The position numbers and the translations under genes are program-made. Below, one piece after another: positions 35,901 to 43,534 of a stretch of 64,000 nucleotides of DNA. The DNA is from Polyodon spathula. Taxonomy: Eukaryota; Chordata; Actinopteri; Acipenseriformes; Polyodontidae. The notes beneath the pieces are model-generated. The model was not told where the DNA came from. It saw nothing but the letters and a program-made list of their open reading frames with translations, and searched no databases. Within the stretch, counting starts at the first letter, position 1, and the number at the start of each line of letters is the position of its first letter. The stretch covers positions 69,135,256-69,199,255 of the forward strand of contig NC_054539.1 of assembly GCF_017654505.1 (NCBI RefSeq), read 5' to 3'.

Positions 35901-38425
35901 TGGTAGGATGGGACCAGCAAATCAGATGCTAGTTAACACGAGCAGGAGAAGAAGAGCACGCCCACTGCTTGTCTGGCAGGGCGCTCAGTTCATTTTCATT
36001 CATAAACTTAAATAACGTCATTAACTATGCATGTTACAAAAATGTACTTACTGAATAAATTATCCAGCATTTATATTGATGTATATAACGAGGAATGGAA
36101 TCGATGTTCAATTTAATGTACAGCGCTTTGCTGTCGAGATGGTGAATGATGAAATTTGCCTCTAGTTAACACAAGCTAGAGGGGGGAGGGACAGAGCATG
36201 CTCAGTTTTTTCAAAATTAAAATGATTAGTCTAAGTGTATATTTTGTATGTTTCAAACATATTCTACCATAGCACTTCTCAAACACTGTCCAGGTATTCA
36301 GTACATATTTTACTGAAGCACTACAACCGCTATAGGTACCCCTCCCAGTGCTTTGGCACTCTGCAGGGATGACCTGCAGAGTGAGATGACAACGCCTTAC
36401 CACCGCATCCTCCAGCATCCCAAACAAAGTGACCCCGGGTTTGAATATGCAGAGTATTCTCTGTCTTGCCCTTCTCTTCCAAAAGTTTTCCTGCCTATCC
36501 TCAACAACAGCCAAGTGTCGCCGCATCAGGAAGTGTACCACAGCAGCCATCCTGAGGACAGTGACTGGTCTCTGAAGGTGTGTGCTTTGACACAGCTCTT
36601 AGTTACTCGCTTCTACAATGGTTTGCACTTTGTAAGAAGAGGTGTAAAGTTTTTGGAAGGTCAGCAATTGTCTAAGTTCAATGCAAAATCCTTATATCAC
36701 CTTATAATGTTTGCACCTGCTTAGTATCCAGATCCTGCCCAGCTCTATGCTCTTTTCTTGAATGCTTTTCAATATAATTGCAACTAATTAATGATGGCAA
36801 AGTACAAATTTGATAGCGGGTGTAGAACACCAGGTGAACTCCATTCTTTTTATACACTGTATTTTTAGTGGCTGCTAAGTCCCACTTCACAGCTACTAAA
36901 CATGGTTTGCATGTGCAAAACGCTAATTTGGGGCGCAATATGGGTGTTTTGCAGCCGCAGGCCACTTTGCACATATCCTTAACCCTGTAAACACCAGTAT
37001 GTATAATGAGTCTGCTCTTAAAATATTACACAGAAGTTGTCAAGCTGACTGCGACTCTTTTACTGGTATGGATCTGTACCACACTGACCTTTCTTAATCT
37101 CACCACATCTTCCAGAGGTTTTCTGGTATAGGCTTGTCTACTCTTCTGCAGATATCGGCGCCAGAAATTGCACAGGACTTCATCCTTCAAACACAAAACA
37201 AGCCACACAGTTTCATTGGCTCAGACAACCATTTACAAACATCTGTCTCAGTAAAGTAAATTATGCAAATAAAAATAAATTAGAAAAAAAAGACACAGAC
37301 CCAGAAACAGTTAAAATAACATTTTGGTTTTGTTTTCTCCAACATACTTTAAATTGTGGGCAGACCCCAAGAGCTTGAATGGCATCAGCTTGCAGGTTCA
37401 ATATAAACTGAAACCCCTCGCACACGTACCACTCCCGGCCTTGCTCTAAAGAGAAAAAAACACGGAGTGACCATGATTTCAAAAAGACGCTCCAGCACAT
37501 GTTTTACAAAGTGGCCAGAATGCTTCAAGGGGTAAACAGACACCACAGAATGATCATTAAAGGACTTGAATGTGGAGCACATAATACAGCTTTAAGATCT
37601 AAACGTAAGCAAACATACTCACCGAGTTTGGTTTTCTTTCGCAATCCTCTATTAATAGAGAAGATTCTTGTATTGGCAGTAAAGGAATCCGCAGTGGTAA
37701 CCTCTTTTGTTTTCTGTCAACACAATAACCGCTGTGTGTACTTTCATAATGCAGTGCCTTTTATAGTTCAAAAAGCAGTTTTCAAAGTAAATCACCTTTA
37801 CATTTCAGTGTTGTCATTGCTAACTACTTGCATACTTGAGCAGTATCTTATTCCCAGGAGCGAGCACCGTTTCTGTGCACTAATATTCATGATTTGACTA
37901 TGTATGTATATGATTCAGATTAGACCTGAAGTCACAAATGTTTGTTTTTTGTTTTTGCTTGTTTGTTTGGTTGTTTGTGTGACACAACAAGTTCCCGTTA
38001 ACTCACCTCAATCACGTTGTGGCAGGACCTGCAATAGAACTTGCCTTCGTCAGTGATACCCCACTTGACATCAGAACACTGAGCACATGGTTCTGTATAA
38101 TCTCTCTGCGGGGGGATAAATAAAATACTAGATTTTATACCTCGAACGAGATTGTCTGTGTGTGTTTAACCGTGCGCAACAATTCTATCTGAGACTTGTA
38201 TTCATAATAAATTAATTAAAGTCAAAATGCAATCGATGGTTTCCTATAAACCTGCTTCACCATGTCACTTAACGTTACAGTATGTAACTCGTACTATCAT
38301 TTTTAACACATTTGAACATATAGCCACTTCAACACACAATGTAAACATAGTTATCAAAACACTGAAGACGATACGTAGGTATAAGGTACTATAATTGACA
38401 AGCTTACTGTATCTTCCTCGTCCAT
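6825..38425 (-). CDS. taf1b: TAF1B, TATA-box-binding-protein-associated factor, RNA polymerase I subunit B (15 coding exons)
   Basis: TAF1B (yeast Rrn7; TFIIB-like) is a subunit of SL1/TIF-IB, which with TBP recruits RNA polymerase I to rDNA promoters in the nucleolus. Spliced coding exons: 38408-38425, 38007-38105, 37623-37713, 37348-37445, 37104-37184, 31649-31781, 31344-31503, 30640-30739, 22627-22774, 21611-21788, 17063-17109, 13515-13605, 12607-12656, 12053-12275, 6825-7056. They join in phase into 582 codons plus stop, against about 588 residues in human. The N-terminus has an Rrn7-type zinc ribbon with Cys13, Cys16, Cys31 and Cys34. A serine/acid-rich linker (about 130-180) precedes the cyclin-like core, where blocks such as [40 protein letters not shown] and CFHGHSL match TAF1B. 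The C-terminus is basic (KRRKR). No frameshift or stop interrupts it. Least certain borders: the donors of exons 5 and 13. Confidence 0.96.
8361..8554. repeat. compound (TG)n(AT)n(AC)n ... (AT)n microsatellite
   Basis: TG (8,361-8,373), AT (8,375-8,397), AC (8,397-8,440), a unique spacer, then AT (8,481-8,554). Open frames here encode only Tyr-Ile and His-Thr repeats and are not genes. Confidence 0.95.
9015..9287 (-). pseudogene. acidic ORF with Trp-Cys-x-Cys-x2-Cys motif, possible transposon-associated exon
   Basis: The minus-strand frame from the ATG at 9,287 reads YLYEPL, then an acidic Ser/Asp/Glu stretch ([15 protein letters not shown]), then NSWCTCSKC. This layout (YxFEPL, acidic run, W-C-x-C) resembles a family of fish ORFs with a P2X7-intracellular-like cysteine domain often linked to DNA transposons. 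The later cysteines expected are not aligned downstream, and a possible donor lies just after the WCTC codons, so the frame past 9,110 may be intron. The resemblance comes from memory of the motif pattern and is tentative. Confidence 0.3.
11546..11611. repeat. uninterrupted 66-base poly(C) run
   Basis: Sixty-six consecutive C on the + strand sit within the last taf1b intron, giving poly(G) on the transcribed sense strand. The exact length is likely polymorphic and hard to sequence. Confidence 0.9.
12053..12275 (-). CDS. taf1b: taf1b coding exon 14
   Basis: It encodes [23 protein letters not shown] and [13 protein letters not shown], aligning with human MVVNLQKQF, SSFQFNWTEE and CFHGHSLQGVLKE. 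The acceptor is GGCACAG, and the GTAAGT donor splits the final Met codon. Confidence 0.97.
12276..12606 (-). other. taf1b intron 13
   Basis: A 331-bp intron between two small conserved exons, with no element recognised. Confidence 0.8.
12607..12656 (-). CDS. taf1b: taf1b coding exon 13 (50-bp microexon)
   Basis: It encodes [17 protein letters not shown], aligning with human KYLWKSEKPLYYSF, and is about seven residues shorter than human here. The acceptor TATTTAG is clear. The donor is taken as GTATTG after 12,607 because only it restores the phase needed by exon 14. A stronger-looking GTAAAA nearby would break the frame. Confidence 0.82.
12657..13514 (-). other. taf1b intron 12
   Basis: An 858-bp intron with a (GA)n tract at 12,726-12,748; otherwise featureless. 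Confidence 0.8.
12726..12748. repeat. (GA)n microsatellite
   Basis: About eleven GA units in taf1b intron 12. Confidence 0.9.
13515..13605 (-). CDS. taf1b: taf1b coding exon 12
   Basis: It encodes [19 protein letters not shown], aligning with human FDFRKWYQIMKKAFDEKKQ. The acceptor is GATAG, and the GTACAG donor splits an Arg codon. Confidence 0.95.
15046..15091. repeat. 46-bp perfect palindrome
   Basis: The 23-base arm beginning GAGATTTACGATTATACTG (15,046-15,068) is followed immediately by its exact reverse complement (15,069-15,091) with no spacer. It is AT-rich and could extrude as a cruciform. It lies in taf1b intron 11. Confidence 0.95.
16488..16558. repeat. (AT)n microsatellite
   Basis: Two AT blocks joined by a single phase slip, in taf1b intron 11. 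Confidence 0.95.
17063..17109 (-). CDS. taf1b: taf1b coding exon 11 (47-bp microexon)
   Basis: This short exon completes the split Trp codon and encodes [15 protein letters not shown], aligning with human WSLSNLAEKHNEKNKK. The borders TTGCAG and GTATTT and the phases (1 base in, 1 base out) fit exactly. Confidence 0.92.
18126..18154. repeat. poly(G) run of 29
   Basis: Preceded by a short TG stretch; in taf1b intron 10. On the taf1b sense strand it is poly(C). Confidence 0.9.
18420..18595. repeat. cluster of TATTCC/GGAATA motifs between CATGG palindromes
   Basis: Seven or more TATTCC or GGAATA motifs in either orientation occur within about 170 bp. The block starts at ACATGGC (18,419) and ends at CCATGGTAAC (18,591). 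It could be a short non-autonomous DNA element, but I cannot name the family. Confidence 0.4.
19685..21297 (-). mobile_element. Tc1/mariner element, 1.6 kb, complete ends, inactivated transposase
   Basis: Both ends carry CAGTGCCTTGCAAAAGTATT in inverted orientation, flanked by TA target duplications (19,683-19,684 and 21,298-21,299). The inverted repeats are long, about 200 bp, and carry an inner repeat of the outer motif (TTGCATAAGTATTCA), the IR/DR layout of Sleeping Beauty-like elements. The transposase reads on the minus strand, the same as taf1b. The element ends about 310 bp from taf1b exon 10. It appears transposition-incompetent because the transposase has stop codons. Confidence 0.95.
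19901..20920 (-). pseudogene. Tc1 transposase, DD34E, three nonsense codons
   Basis: The N-terminal half (from 20,920) has the paired helix-turn-helix region and first catalytic Asp in [12 protein letters not shown]. The C-terminal half has RQDNDPKH and [11 protein letters not shown], with the second Asp and the Glu spaced by 34 residues, so all three catalytic residues survive. A TAG replaces the expected Trp after SKRNV near 20,420, and two further stops follow near 20,270 (after GGA-Q and after RKIL). The reading frame otherwise continues unbroken, so decay is by point mutation. Confidence 0.93.
21611..21788 (-). CDS. taf1b: taf1b coding exon 10
   Basis: It encodes [36 protein letters not shown] and LDDEFEW, the strongest TAF1B signature in the window. 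The acceptor is CTCCAG, and the GTAAGT donor splits the Trp codon after TG. Confidence 0.97.
21789..22626 (-). other. taf1b intron 9
   Basis: An 838-bp intron containing a short AT array at 21,821-21,841; nothing else is recognised. Confidence 0.8.
22627..22774 (-). CDS. taf1b: taf1b coding exon 9
   Basis: It encodes [30 protein letters not shown], nearly identical to human. A closer AG lies just before the conserved block, but the upstream TTCTAG acceptor with its long pyrimidine tract gives an open frame that aligns without gaps (SFPSCES against SWPDYED), so it is preferred. Confidence 0.94.
23811..23951. repeat. (AT)n / (CATA)n / (AT)n microsatellite
   Basis: Two AT arrays flank a short CATA array (about 23,862-23,884); in taf1b intron 8. 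Confidence 0.95.
24806..26740. mobile_element. possible degraded non-autonomous hAT element
   Basis: The left edge TAGGGATGCACCAAATCC matches the terminal motif of a common fish hAT group, and the right part carries GATTCGGTATTCGGCCGAAT (26,708-26,727), the subterminal palindrome-rich motif of the same group. The right terminal GGTGCATCCCTA is not intact, and no transposase frame is found between. The extent is approximate. Confidence 0.4.
30640..30739 (-). CDS. taf1b: taf1b coding exon 8
   Basis: It encodes [20 protein letters not shown] and [13 protein letters not shown], aligning with human HIPYINAFQHFPEQMKLYGRD. The donor is taken as GTAAGA after GAT because this restores phase 0 and gapless alignment into exon 9. 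Confidence 0.94.
30740..31343 (-). other. taf1b intron 7
   Basis: A 604-bp intron with no recognisable element apart from A-rich and AATAAA-like stretches near 30,880-30,915. Confidence 0.8.
31344..31503 (-). CDS. taf1b: taf1b coding exon 7
   Basis: It encodes SVCSGSVDG, then [17 protein letters not shown] and ITLSELLR, aligning with human SVCSGSLDG, TLAFCYLSLLW and ITLSDLLR. This begins the cyclin-like core. The acceptor is TTTTCAG, and the GTAAGG donor splits the last Arg codon. Confidence 0.96.
31649..31781 (-). CDS. taf1b: taf1b coding exon 6 (serine/acid-rich linker)
   Basis: Residues 130-173 are mostly Ser, Gly, Asp and Glu ([22 protein letters not shown]), a low-complexity linker of the kind found at the same place in human TAF1B but not alignable residue by residue. 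The acceptor CCCCCAG and donor GTTTGT are clear and the phases fit both neighbours. Confidence 0.85.
32832..33218 (+). pseudogene. piggyBac transposase C-terminal remnant
   Basis: The + strand encodes [22 protein letters not shown] and [19 protein letters not shown], the conserved end of the piggyBac (PGBD) catalytic domain. A shifted frame then gives the cysteine-rich zinc domain ([29 protein letters not shown]) ending in TAA/TAG near 33,218. At least two frameshifts separate the parts (near 32,855 and 33,065), and the N-terminal half including the first catalytic Asp residues is missing. It lies antisense in taf1b intron 5. Confidence 0.85.
33991..34236 (+). mobile_element. CORE-SINE (tRNA-derived head, MIR-like core, L2-like tail)
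   Basis: The head carries pol III box A TGGTCCAGTGG (34,001-34,011) and box B GGTTCAAATCC (34,046-34,056). The body has CTGTGTGACTCTGAACAAGT and CACTTAACCTCCTTGTGC, closely matching the core of mammalian MIR elements. The tail GCAAGTCGCCTTGGAG followed by AAGGCATCTGC and an A/C-rich end resembles the 3' end of the L2 LINE at 41,253-41,298, as expected if L2 machinery mobilised it. About 245 bp; no clear target duplication. Confidence 0.85.
34818..34902. repeat. 22-bp inverted repeat with a third internal copy of CTCCCTCCTGCA
   Basis: The arms at 34,818-34,839 and 34,881-34,902 are reverse complements with one mismatch (core CTCCCTCCTGCAACA). A third partial copy of the arm lies in the loop at 34,868-34,879. 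Confidence 0.85.
35178..36170. mobile_element. hAT-like sequence inserted in Harbinger copy A
   Basis: The Harbinger end is broken at AATGCAAATTA, where GGGCTGTCAGTTAAGCC begins, followed by ATCGATTAATC-type motifs typical of the ends of a fish hAT group. The opposite end is not recognised, so the right border is only approximate. Confidence 0.35.
36360..36550 (-). pseudogene. Harbinger transposase N-terminal fragment
   Basis: The frame from the ATG at 36,550 reads a basic N-terminus and [10 protein letters not shown] followed by [12 protein letters not shown], the expected start of HARBI1-like transposases (FGM, RRYRL pattern). The catalytic DDE region is absent. The paralogous fragment at 45,658 starts with the same [10 protein letters not shown]. 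Confidence 0.6.
37104..37184 (-). CDS. taf1b: taf1b coding exon 5
   Basis: It encodes [14 protein letters not shown], matching human NFWKRYLQKSKQAY, then enters the linker at KPLEDV. Two in-phase donors are possible: GTGAGA after 37,104 (preferred) or GTCAGT after 37,089, which would add five residues. Confidence 0.9.
37348..37445 (-). CDS. taf1b: taf1b coding exon 4
   Basis: It encodes [12 protein letters not shown] and the following helix, one of the best conserved TAF1B blocks (human [11 protein letters not shown]). The acceptor is TTTAG, and the exon ends in phase 0 before GTATGT. Confidence 0.96.
37623..37713 (-). CDS. taf1b: taf1b coding exon 3
   Basis: Residues 40-69 form a basic segment ([10 protein letters not shown]) aligning with the ALNRGLKKK region of human TAF1B. 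The acceptor is TTGACAG and the GTGAGT donor leaves one base. Confidence 0.92.
38007..38105 (-). CDS. taf1b: taf1b coding exon 2 (zinc ribbon)
   Basis: Residues 7-39 hold the complete Rrn7-type zinc ribbon: CAQC, a 14-residue loop containing W21, then CRSC and HNV. All four metal-binding cysteines are present. The acceptor is CGCAG, the donor is GTGAGT, and both ends are phase 0. Confidence 0.96.
38106..38407 (-). other. taf1b intron 1
   Basis: A 302-bp intron with a GTAAGC donor and a pyrimidine/C-rich acceptor ending CGCAG. Nothing else is recognised in it. Confidence 0.85.
38408..38425 (-). CDS. taf1b: taf1b coding exon 1
   Basis: The exon encodes MDEEDT and ends at a GTAAGC donor in phase 0. 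The ATG at 38,425 is chosen because it is the only one in frame with the zinc ribbon exon and because TAF1B proteins begin with a short acidic stretch. Confidence 0.85.
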
Positions 38426-38640
38426 TACTTTCGGAAACAAAGCAGACGTTGCATACTTTTTACTTCCAAACTTTCTACCAAGCTCATAGCTTTCACATGG
38501 ACCTTAAAACAGCGCTGCTTCCGGTGTAGCACAAAATCCTGCCGAAGTACAACAAAATGTTTTCTTCTGTGCTTCGCGCGTGTTATCACTGAATAAACAG
38601 ACAAAAATAAAAACATATTTAGCGTTTAGACTGTTCCAAA
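38426..38640 (-). promoter_or_regulatory. taf1b: putative taf1b 5' UTR and promoter
   Basis: Upstream of the taf1b ATG I see no TATA box at a convincing distance. A CCGGAAG motif (ETS/GABP type) reads on the minus strand at 38,518-38,524, about 95 bp before the ATG. TATA-less ETS-driven promoters are common for polymerase I machinery genes, so this is a plausible core promoter, but the start site is not visible. Confidence 0.4.
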
Positions 38641-39075
38641 AATCAGAAGCCTTAAAAGTAGTTAAGTCCAGAATGTTCTGCAGGCACGGTACACTGAACT
38701 CACACACTCAAAAATAGAAAATTCTGCCACATTTTTTGGTCGTTAAGCTTTAATATGTCATTTTAATAACAATAAAGTAAGGAAAGTACGTACATTATGA
38801 ATTTGTTTATGATATACAAGTGAAAACATTACTGCTTATTACCTTTCAATTCAGGGCGGTGAGTGTCGGATGTAATAGCCACTAGAGACCGCTAGAGGAT
38901 GCAAAAGAACACAACTCACAGCACTCAAAAAGAAAAATGCGGAAAATAAAAAATATATATATCATTTACAAAAATATACTAAAACAAAATAAAGTTGCAA
39001 CTTTAGCCCAGGGCACATCATATGAGACTTACGTCTAACCGCCAAAATGACCCCTAAATCTAAACCTTACCATAA
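38641..39075. other. unassigned intergenic sequence upstream of taf1b
   Basis: No gene or element is recognised between the taf1b promoter and the CR1 fragment. Confidence 0.6.
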
Positions 39076-39445
39076 CTAACAAATCCCCTGGACCGGATGA
39101 GATCCTCCCAATAGTACTCAAAGAAGTGAAAGAAGTTATTTACAAACCGCTCACCAAGATCATGCAACAGTCTCTTGACACGAGTGGTACCGACAGACTG
39201 TAGAATTGCAAATGTAATACCGATCCACAAAAAGGGAAACAAAACTGAAACAGGTAACTACAGACCAGTAAGCCTGACTTCTATTATATGTAAACTTATG
39301 GAAACTATAATAAGATCCAAAATGGAAAATGACCTATATGGTAACAGTATCCTAGCAGACAGTCAGCATAGTTTTAGGAAAGGGAGCTCGTGTCTAACTA
39401 ACCTGCTTGATTTTTTTTGAGGATGCAACATCGACAATGGATAAT
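39076..39445 (+). mobile_element. CR1 LINE fragment (reverse transcriptase N-part)
   Basis: The + strand shares the reverse transcriptase start with the minus-strand CR1 at 58.1-58.5 kb: NKSPGPDEILP, NVIPIHKKGNKTE, NYRPVSLTSIICKLMET, FRKGSSCLTNLLDFF. It is frameshifted near 39,180 and by an extra T in the run at 39,412-39,419. It stops abruptly at ATGGATAATGG (39,436-39,446), where L2 sequence begins. Confidence 0.9.
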
Positions 39446-41298
39446 GGTAACCCTCCCTCTCTCTCATCCCTTCTCTATCTCCTCTGATGACTTTGCCTCT
39501 TTCTTCTCTAAAATCTCTGATATCTGCAAACTCTTTAACACCTATCTCTCCCCTCCATCCCCTCCCGCTCCAACCCCAACACCCTCCGACTCACCTACTA
39601 ACTCACCCTCTTTCTCCTCCTTCTCTCCCATCTCAGACTCTGACCTCTCCAACAGGGCCACAAACCCACCAGGTGCACCTCGGACCCACTCCCCACACTC
39701 CTCTTTCAAGCTGCTGCTCCTGCTCTATTCCCCTTCACCTCCTCCCTTCTCAGCACCTCTCTCCTCTCTGGCCTCTTTCCCACTGCCTTCAAACAAGCCT
39801 CTATCAACCCCCCTCCTCAAAAAACCTACCCTCGACCCCACCTCCCTCCAGAACTAGCATCCTGTCTCGCTCTTACCCTTCCTCTCTAAAACCCTTGTGC
39901 TCTCTGCTTTCCTGTCTAACCACTCTCTGCTCAAACTTCTTCAATCTGCTTTCCGCTCTGCTCACTCCACTGAAACTGCTCTCCTGTCTGTCACTAACTC
40001 ATCAAATTCTGCCGGTACTGCCTCTCTCTCCTCTGTCCTAATTCTCCTCGATCTCTCTGCTGCCTTTGACACTGTCGATCACTCTATTCTCCTATCCTCT
40101 CTCACTGACCTGGGAATCTCTGGCACTGTTCTGGTCTGGTGCTCCTCCTACCTCTCTGACTGCACCTACCAGGTAACCTGGCATGGCTCACCCTCCACAC
40201 GTCACCCTCTCTCAACAGGAGTCCCCCAAGGATCAGTCTTGGATCCTCTCCTGTTCTCTCTCTACACCCGCTCCCTGGGCCCCCTCATTGCATCCTATGG
40301 TTTTTTATACCATTTATATGCTGATGATGCTCAGATCTTCCTCTCCTTCCCTCACTCTGACCCCACCATCCCCTCCCATATCTCTACTGGTCTGTCTGCT
40401 ATCTCCTCCTGGATGCACTTGCATCACCTCAACCTCAACCTCTCTAAATCTGACCTCCTTTTCTTCTCCTCCTCATCATCCCCCTCCTCTGATCTCTCTA
40501 TCTTCATTCCTCTGGAATCCACCATGCACTCTCCCTCCTCTTCAGCCAAGAACCTCAGAGTAACCCTTGACCCCTGCTTCTCCTACTCCATTCTAGCACG
40601 CACCTGCCATTTCTTCCTGAGCAACATACAAAGAATCCGACCCTTCCTCACCAACTACTCCACACAGCTCTTCATCCAGGCCCTGGTACTCTCCCGCCTA
40701 GACTACCTCAACTCCCTCCTAGCTGGCCTCCCTGTGTACGCCTACGTCAGACCCTTATCTCTCCCTAAACCCTACCTCTCCGCTCCACCTGCACTAGAAG
40801 ACTGTCTGTACCTCCTCTATGCTCCCCTGCCTCCAGAGCCCGCTCCTTCTCCACCCTCGCCCCACAGTGGTGGAACAACCTTCTTACGGATGTCAGGACT
40901 GCCCAGTCCCTGACCACCTTCCGGCGCCTCCTCAAGACACACCTGTTCAGACAACACCTGGAAAACTCAACTCTTCCCTTCTGGACAATATAGAACTCTG
41001 CCTTTAATGCACTTATCTGCTCCCTATTTTCCTGTATTTAATCCTGCACTTAACCCAATCTGTAGTATTTTGTATTTCACCTGCACTCGTATCTAACCCT
41101 GATGTAACTATCAACACTGTTATCTGCTCTTGAACTGCCCCGATATCAAATCTACTGTGTTTTGTATTTAGTCTTATTAGGACTGAAGTCACTGTATTTT
41201 GTATCTTGCTCTTAATTGTTGTAATACTTGACATGTATTTTTTGCATACAACTGTAACTCGCCCTGATTAAGGCAATCTGCAAAGAAATAAATAATTG
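39446..41298 (+). mobile_element. L2 LINE, 5'-truncated, with 3' end
   Basis: It starts in the region before the reverse transcriptase (a Ser/Pro-rich stretch with SSDDFASFFSKIS) and runs to an L2-type 3' end, GTAACTCGCCCTGATTAAGG then AATCTGCAAAGAAATAAATAA. The conserved C-terminal end of L2 ORF2 is readable near 40,850-40,985 in a shifted frame ([20 protein letters not shown]). The endonuclease is missing, so this is a dead copy. Confidence 0.92.
39897..40913 (+). pseudogene. L2 reverse transcriptase
   Basis: The open frame covers the main RT blocks: [27 protein letters not shown] (first catalytic Asp), [14 protein letters not shown] (usual Gly changed to Asp), [11 protein letters not shown] (catalytic YADD), then [13 protein letters not shown] and [14 protein letters not shown]. 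An in-frame TAG at 39,855-39,857 separates it from KPTLDPTSLQN, which belongs to the same protein, and the frame shifts before the C-terminus. Confidence 0.9.
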
Positions 41299-43534
41299 TT
41301 TGCCCCTATGCAGGTTGCCACCCATTCCAGGTTTTACTACAAGCTTGAGTAGCGACAGCATATAGGTAAGAAGCTCAGATTTGTCTTATTAATCTCATAG
41401 TAAAACCAAGAATGGATCAAAATGCTAGCAATGGAAGTCATATTTCTATCCCTACCCTATATATCTTCCAGAGAAAAAATGAAGCCATCTGTTATTGTCA
41501 CGCATAAAACTTGAAAAACCTGCCATAACACTATCTGTACTCGACCGTTCAGTTCTGTGAATTTCAGTGAAGTCTCTGGAAAAACCTAAAAACATCTAAA
41601 ATGATAGTAGCATGTGCTTCCTTGGACACAGAAGCACCTGCAGTTAGTCTTCACACTTAAATCAAGTGTGAAAGTGACTCAGATGTTATTACCTTGGGTC
41701 AAAGAATAAAGAGAAACTGTGCAAAACCCTGGTCCTGTTTGCATTGATTACAGTTTTGATCTGACATTCTTCACTGATTATGACTAGAGTTGCTAAATTG
41801 CCTGCCTGTGAGTTGCTAGACATGAAGTAAATTGATTGAAAATTGTATCGCACCCTATTGTACAATATTGTACATGCATGGTCAATTTTGATGGTTCACG
41901 TCTCTTCTCTGGAGTGAGAAGCAGCTTGCCTCATCAGCAGCCCTAAACCAAGGGTATCCAACCACTCCAGGTAAAAATATAAACTTAACTACTTCCGCGC
42001 CTGGAGGGAGGCTTAATTAAACAATGAAACAATCTAGAACAGGGTTGGCACAAAGGCCAGGAGAGCAGAAGGGCCGACTTTGGACACCCTTGCCCTGAAC
42101 CTTGGCTGGTACAGAGTGTAACCATTAGTCTGCCCCCCTGCAACATGCTGCTTCTAGTCAGTGGAAGGAAGAAATACATCATTAAGAAACTATAGAAGTG
42201 GGCTGTTTCTTATATCCACTGGGGGCAGAGTGTTGTGGACAGACCGTTAATGATCTCACTGAGGTGTACCAGCTGTACCGAGTGTGTTTCAAAAGCACAC
42301 TTCTGAGTTTTAAACAGTAACCAAAGATGTGATGACTGAAATGATTTACAAAGGGAATCCAAACAAGAACCATGCATCAGTTAATATAACTGATATTTCA
42401 CAGCCACATCAAGTTGCTCTTTAAAAATGGACCCCTACCCAGTCACTCCTTCACTCCGAGTCATATACTGACTATCAAAGCGGGCTTGTGGCTGAGCATC
42501 CTTTCTGCTTGTTTAGGAAATGCAAGAGCAACGTAGACAGACCAGTGACCACTATGTTCAGAATTCCACATTTCTTGAGAAGGACGATATTGTACCCAAA
42601 TAAAATGAGTCATGTTTCCTTTTGAAGGATGTTCTACAGTATATGTAGGGGACAGTATATGCAGTATAATTTCCCATCAAATCACTGATATGGAAATTCC
42701 CATATCAAGCAACCAGGACTGCTTTGCTTATCCGTGCCCAGGCTCTATCTCTAACCATCTGGTTCTATGATATTTCTTTTCATCTTATTTTTAGAGGCAA
42801 ATGGGTTTATAGGAACAAACTAAAGGTCATTATACTCTGACACGTGAAGCCCAGATTATCTTCCTTTTCAACATTATTTAACACTGGGGCTCAGAATAAT
42901 TACTGGAACCACCATGCCTAACATTAATACTACGAACATGCAGTATAATACAGTATAATATGCTTTCATTTAATTCTGCCTTATGTCTGGATTTTTTTTC
43001 TGTGCAAGAATGTCAGTTTGAAAGTTTTAAACAAGAAAGACTTAAACAACTTCTGAAATATTCAAATGTATTCTTCACTCGATTGGCCCATACAAACAGA
43101 GGCACAAAACAGCAATGTTTACACACAGGTACCCCTAGTGCTTGTTCATTGACTTAAAGTGAACTTCAATAAATGGGTGATTGCATATCAAGCAAATAAT
43201 TATTCATGCCAAAATGAGGTGTTAACAAGTGAGTACACATGACTGAACAAACCATGTTTTCTACGGTCTGTAATTCAGCATGCTTGTTACAGTTAGATGC
43301 TCCTGCTATGACTCCAGTTTTATGCAAAGTGCCTACTGTAAGCCCTCTTGGCTATGCAAAACAGTTCCACTTCAAGCTCTCTGGATACCTTGTCACGAAG
43401 GAAAACTGTTTTAATTGGATCCTTTCAAGGTGCCGCATATTTTAGAGGAAGGCAACAAAACAACAAAAAAGCTTGTCTTTAAATCTTAGAGAAAAGGAGG
43501 TGCCACAGTTGATTTTCAAGCTATTTTATGTATA
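41299..43534. other. unassigned intergenic sequence
   Basis: No ORF with recognisable similarity and no repeat family is identified here. Confidence 0.6.

Larger units (their letters stand above)
35056..36740 (-). mobile_element. degraded PIF/Harbinger element, copy A
   Basis: The end GATGTAAGGATCGGCGTAGT at 35,061-35,080 and its continuation through GCCAGGCAATTATTTTGCAT match the reverse complement of the end of copy B (46,300-46,413). The N-terminus of a Harbinger transposase reads on the minus strand from 36,550 ([22 protein letters not shown]). Homology with copy B continues to about 36,740. The block from about 35,178 to 36,200 is not shared and begins with hAT-like sequence. The second terminal repeat was not found. 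Confidence 0.65.
31782..37103 (-). other. taf1b intron 5
   Basis: This 5.3-kb intron contains a broken piggyBac transposase (32.8-33.2 kb), a CORE-SINE (33.99-34.23 kb), an inverted repeat at 34.8-34.9 kb and a degraded Harbinger element interrupted by hAT-like sequence (35.06-36.74 kb). A short region at 32,080-32,330 rich in TGCGTCA and GTGACG motifs may be the end of a further DNA element. I see no host exon in it. Confidence 0.75.

Noticed and set aside
39417..40041. Ser/Pro/Leu-rich open frames read as possible host proteins
   Set aside because: They belong to the L2 LINE region before and within its reverse transcriptase, in one correct and one shifted frame.
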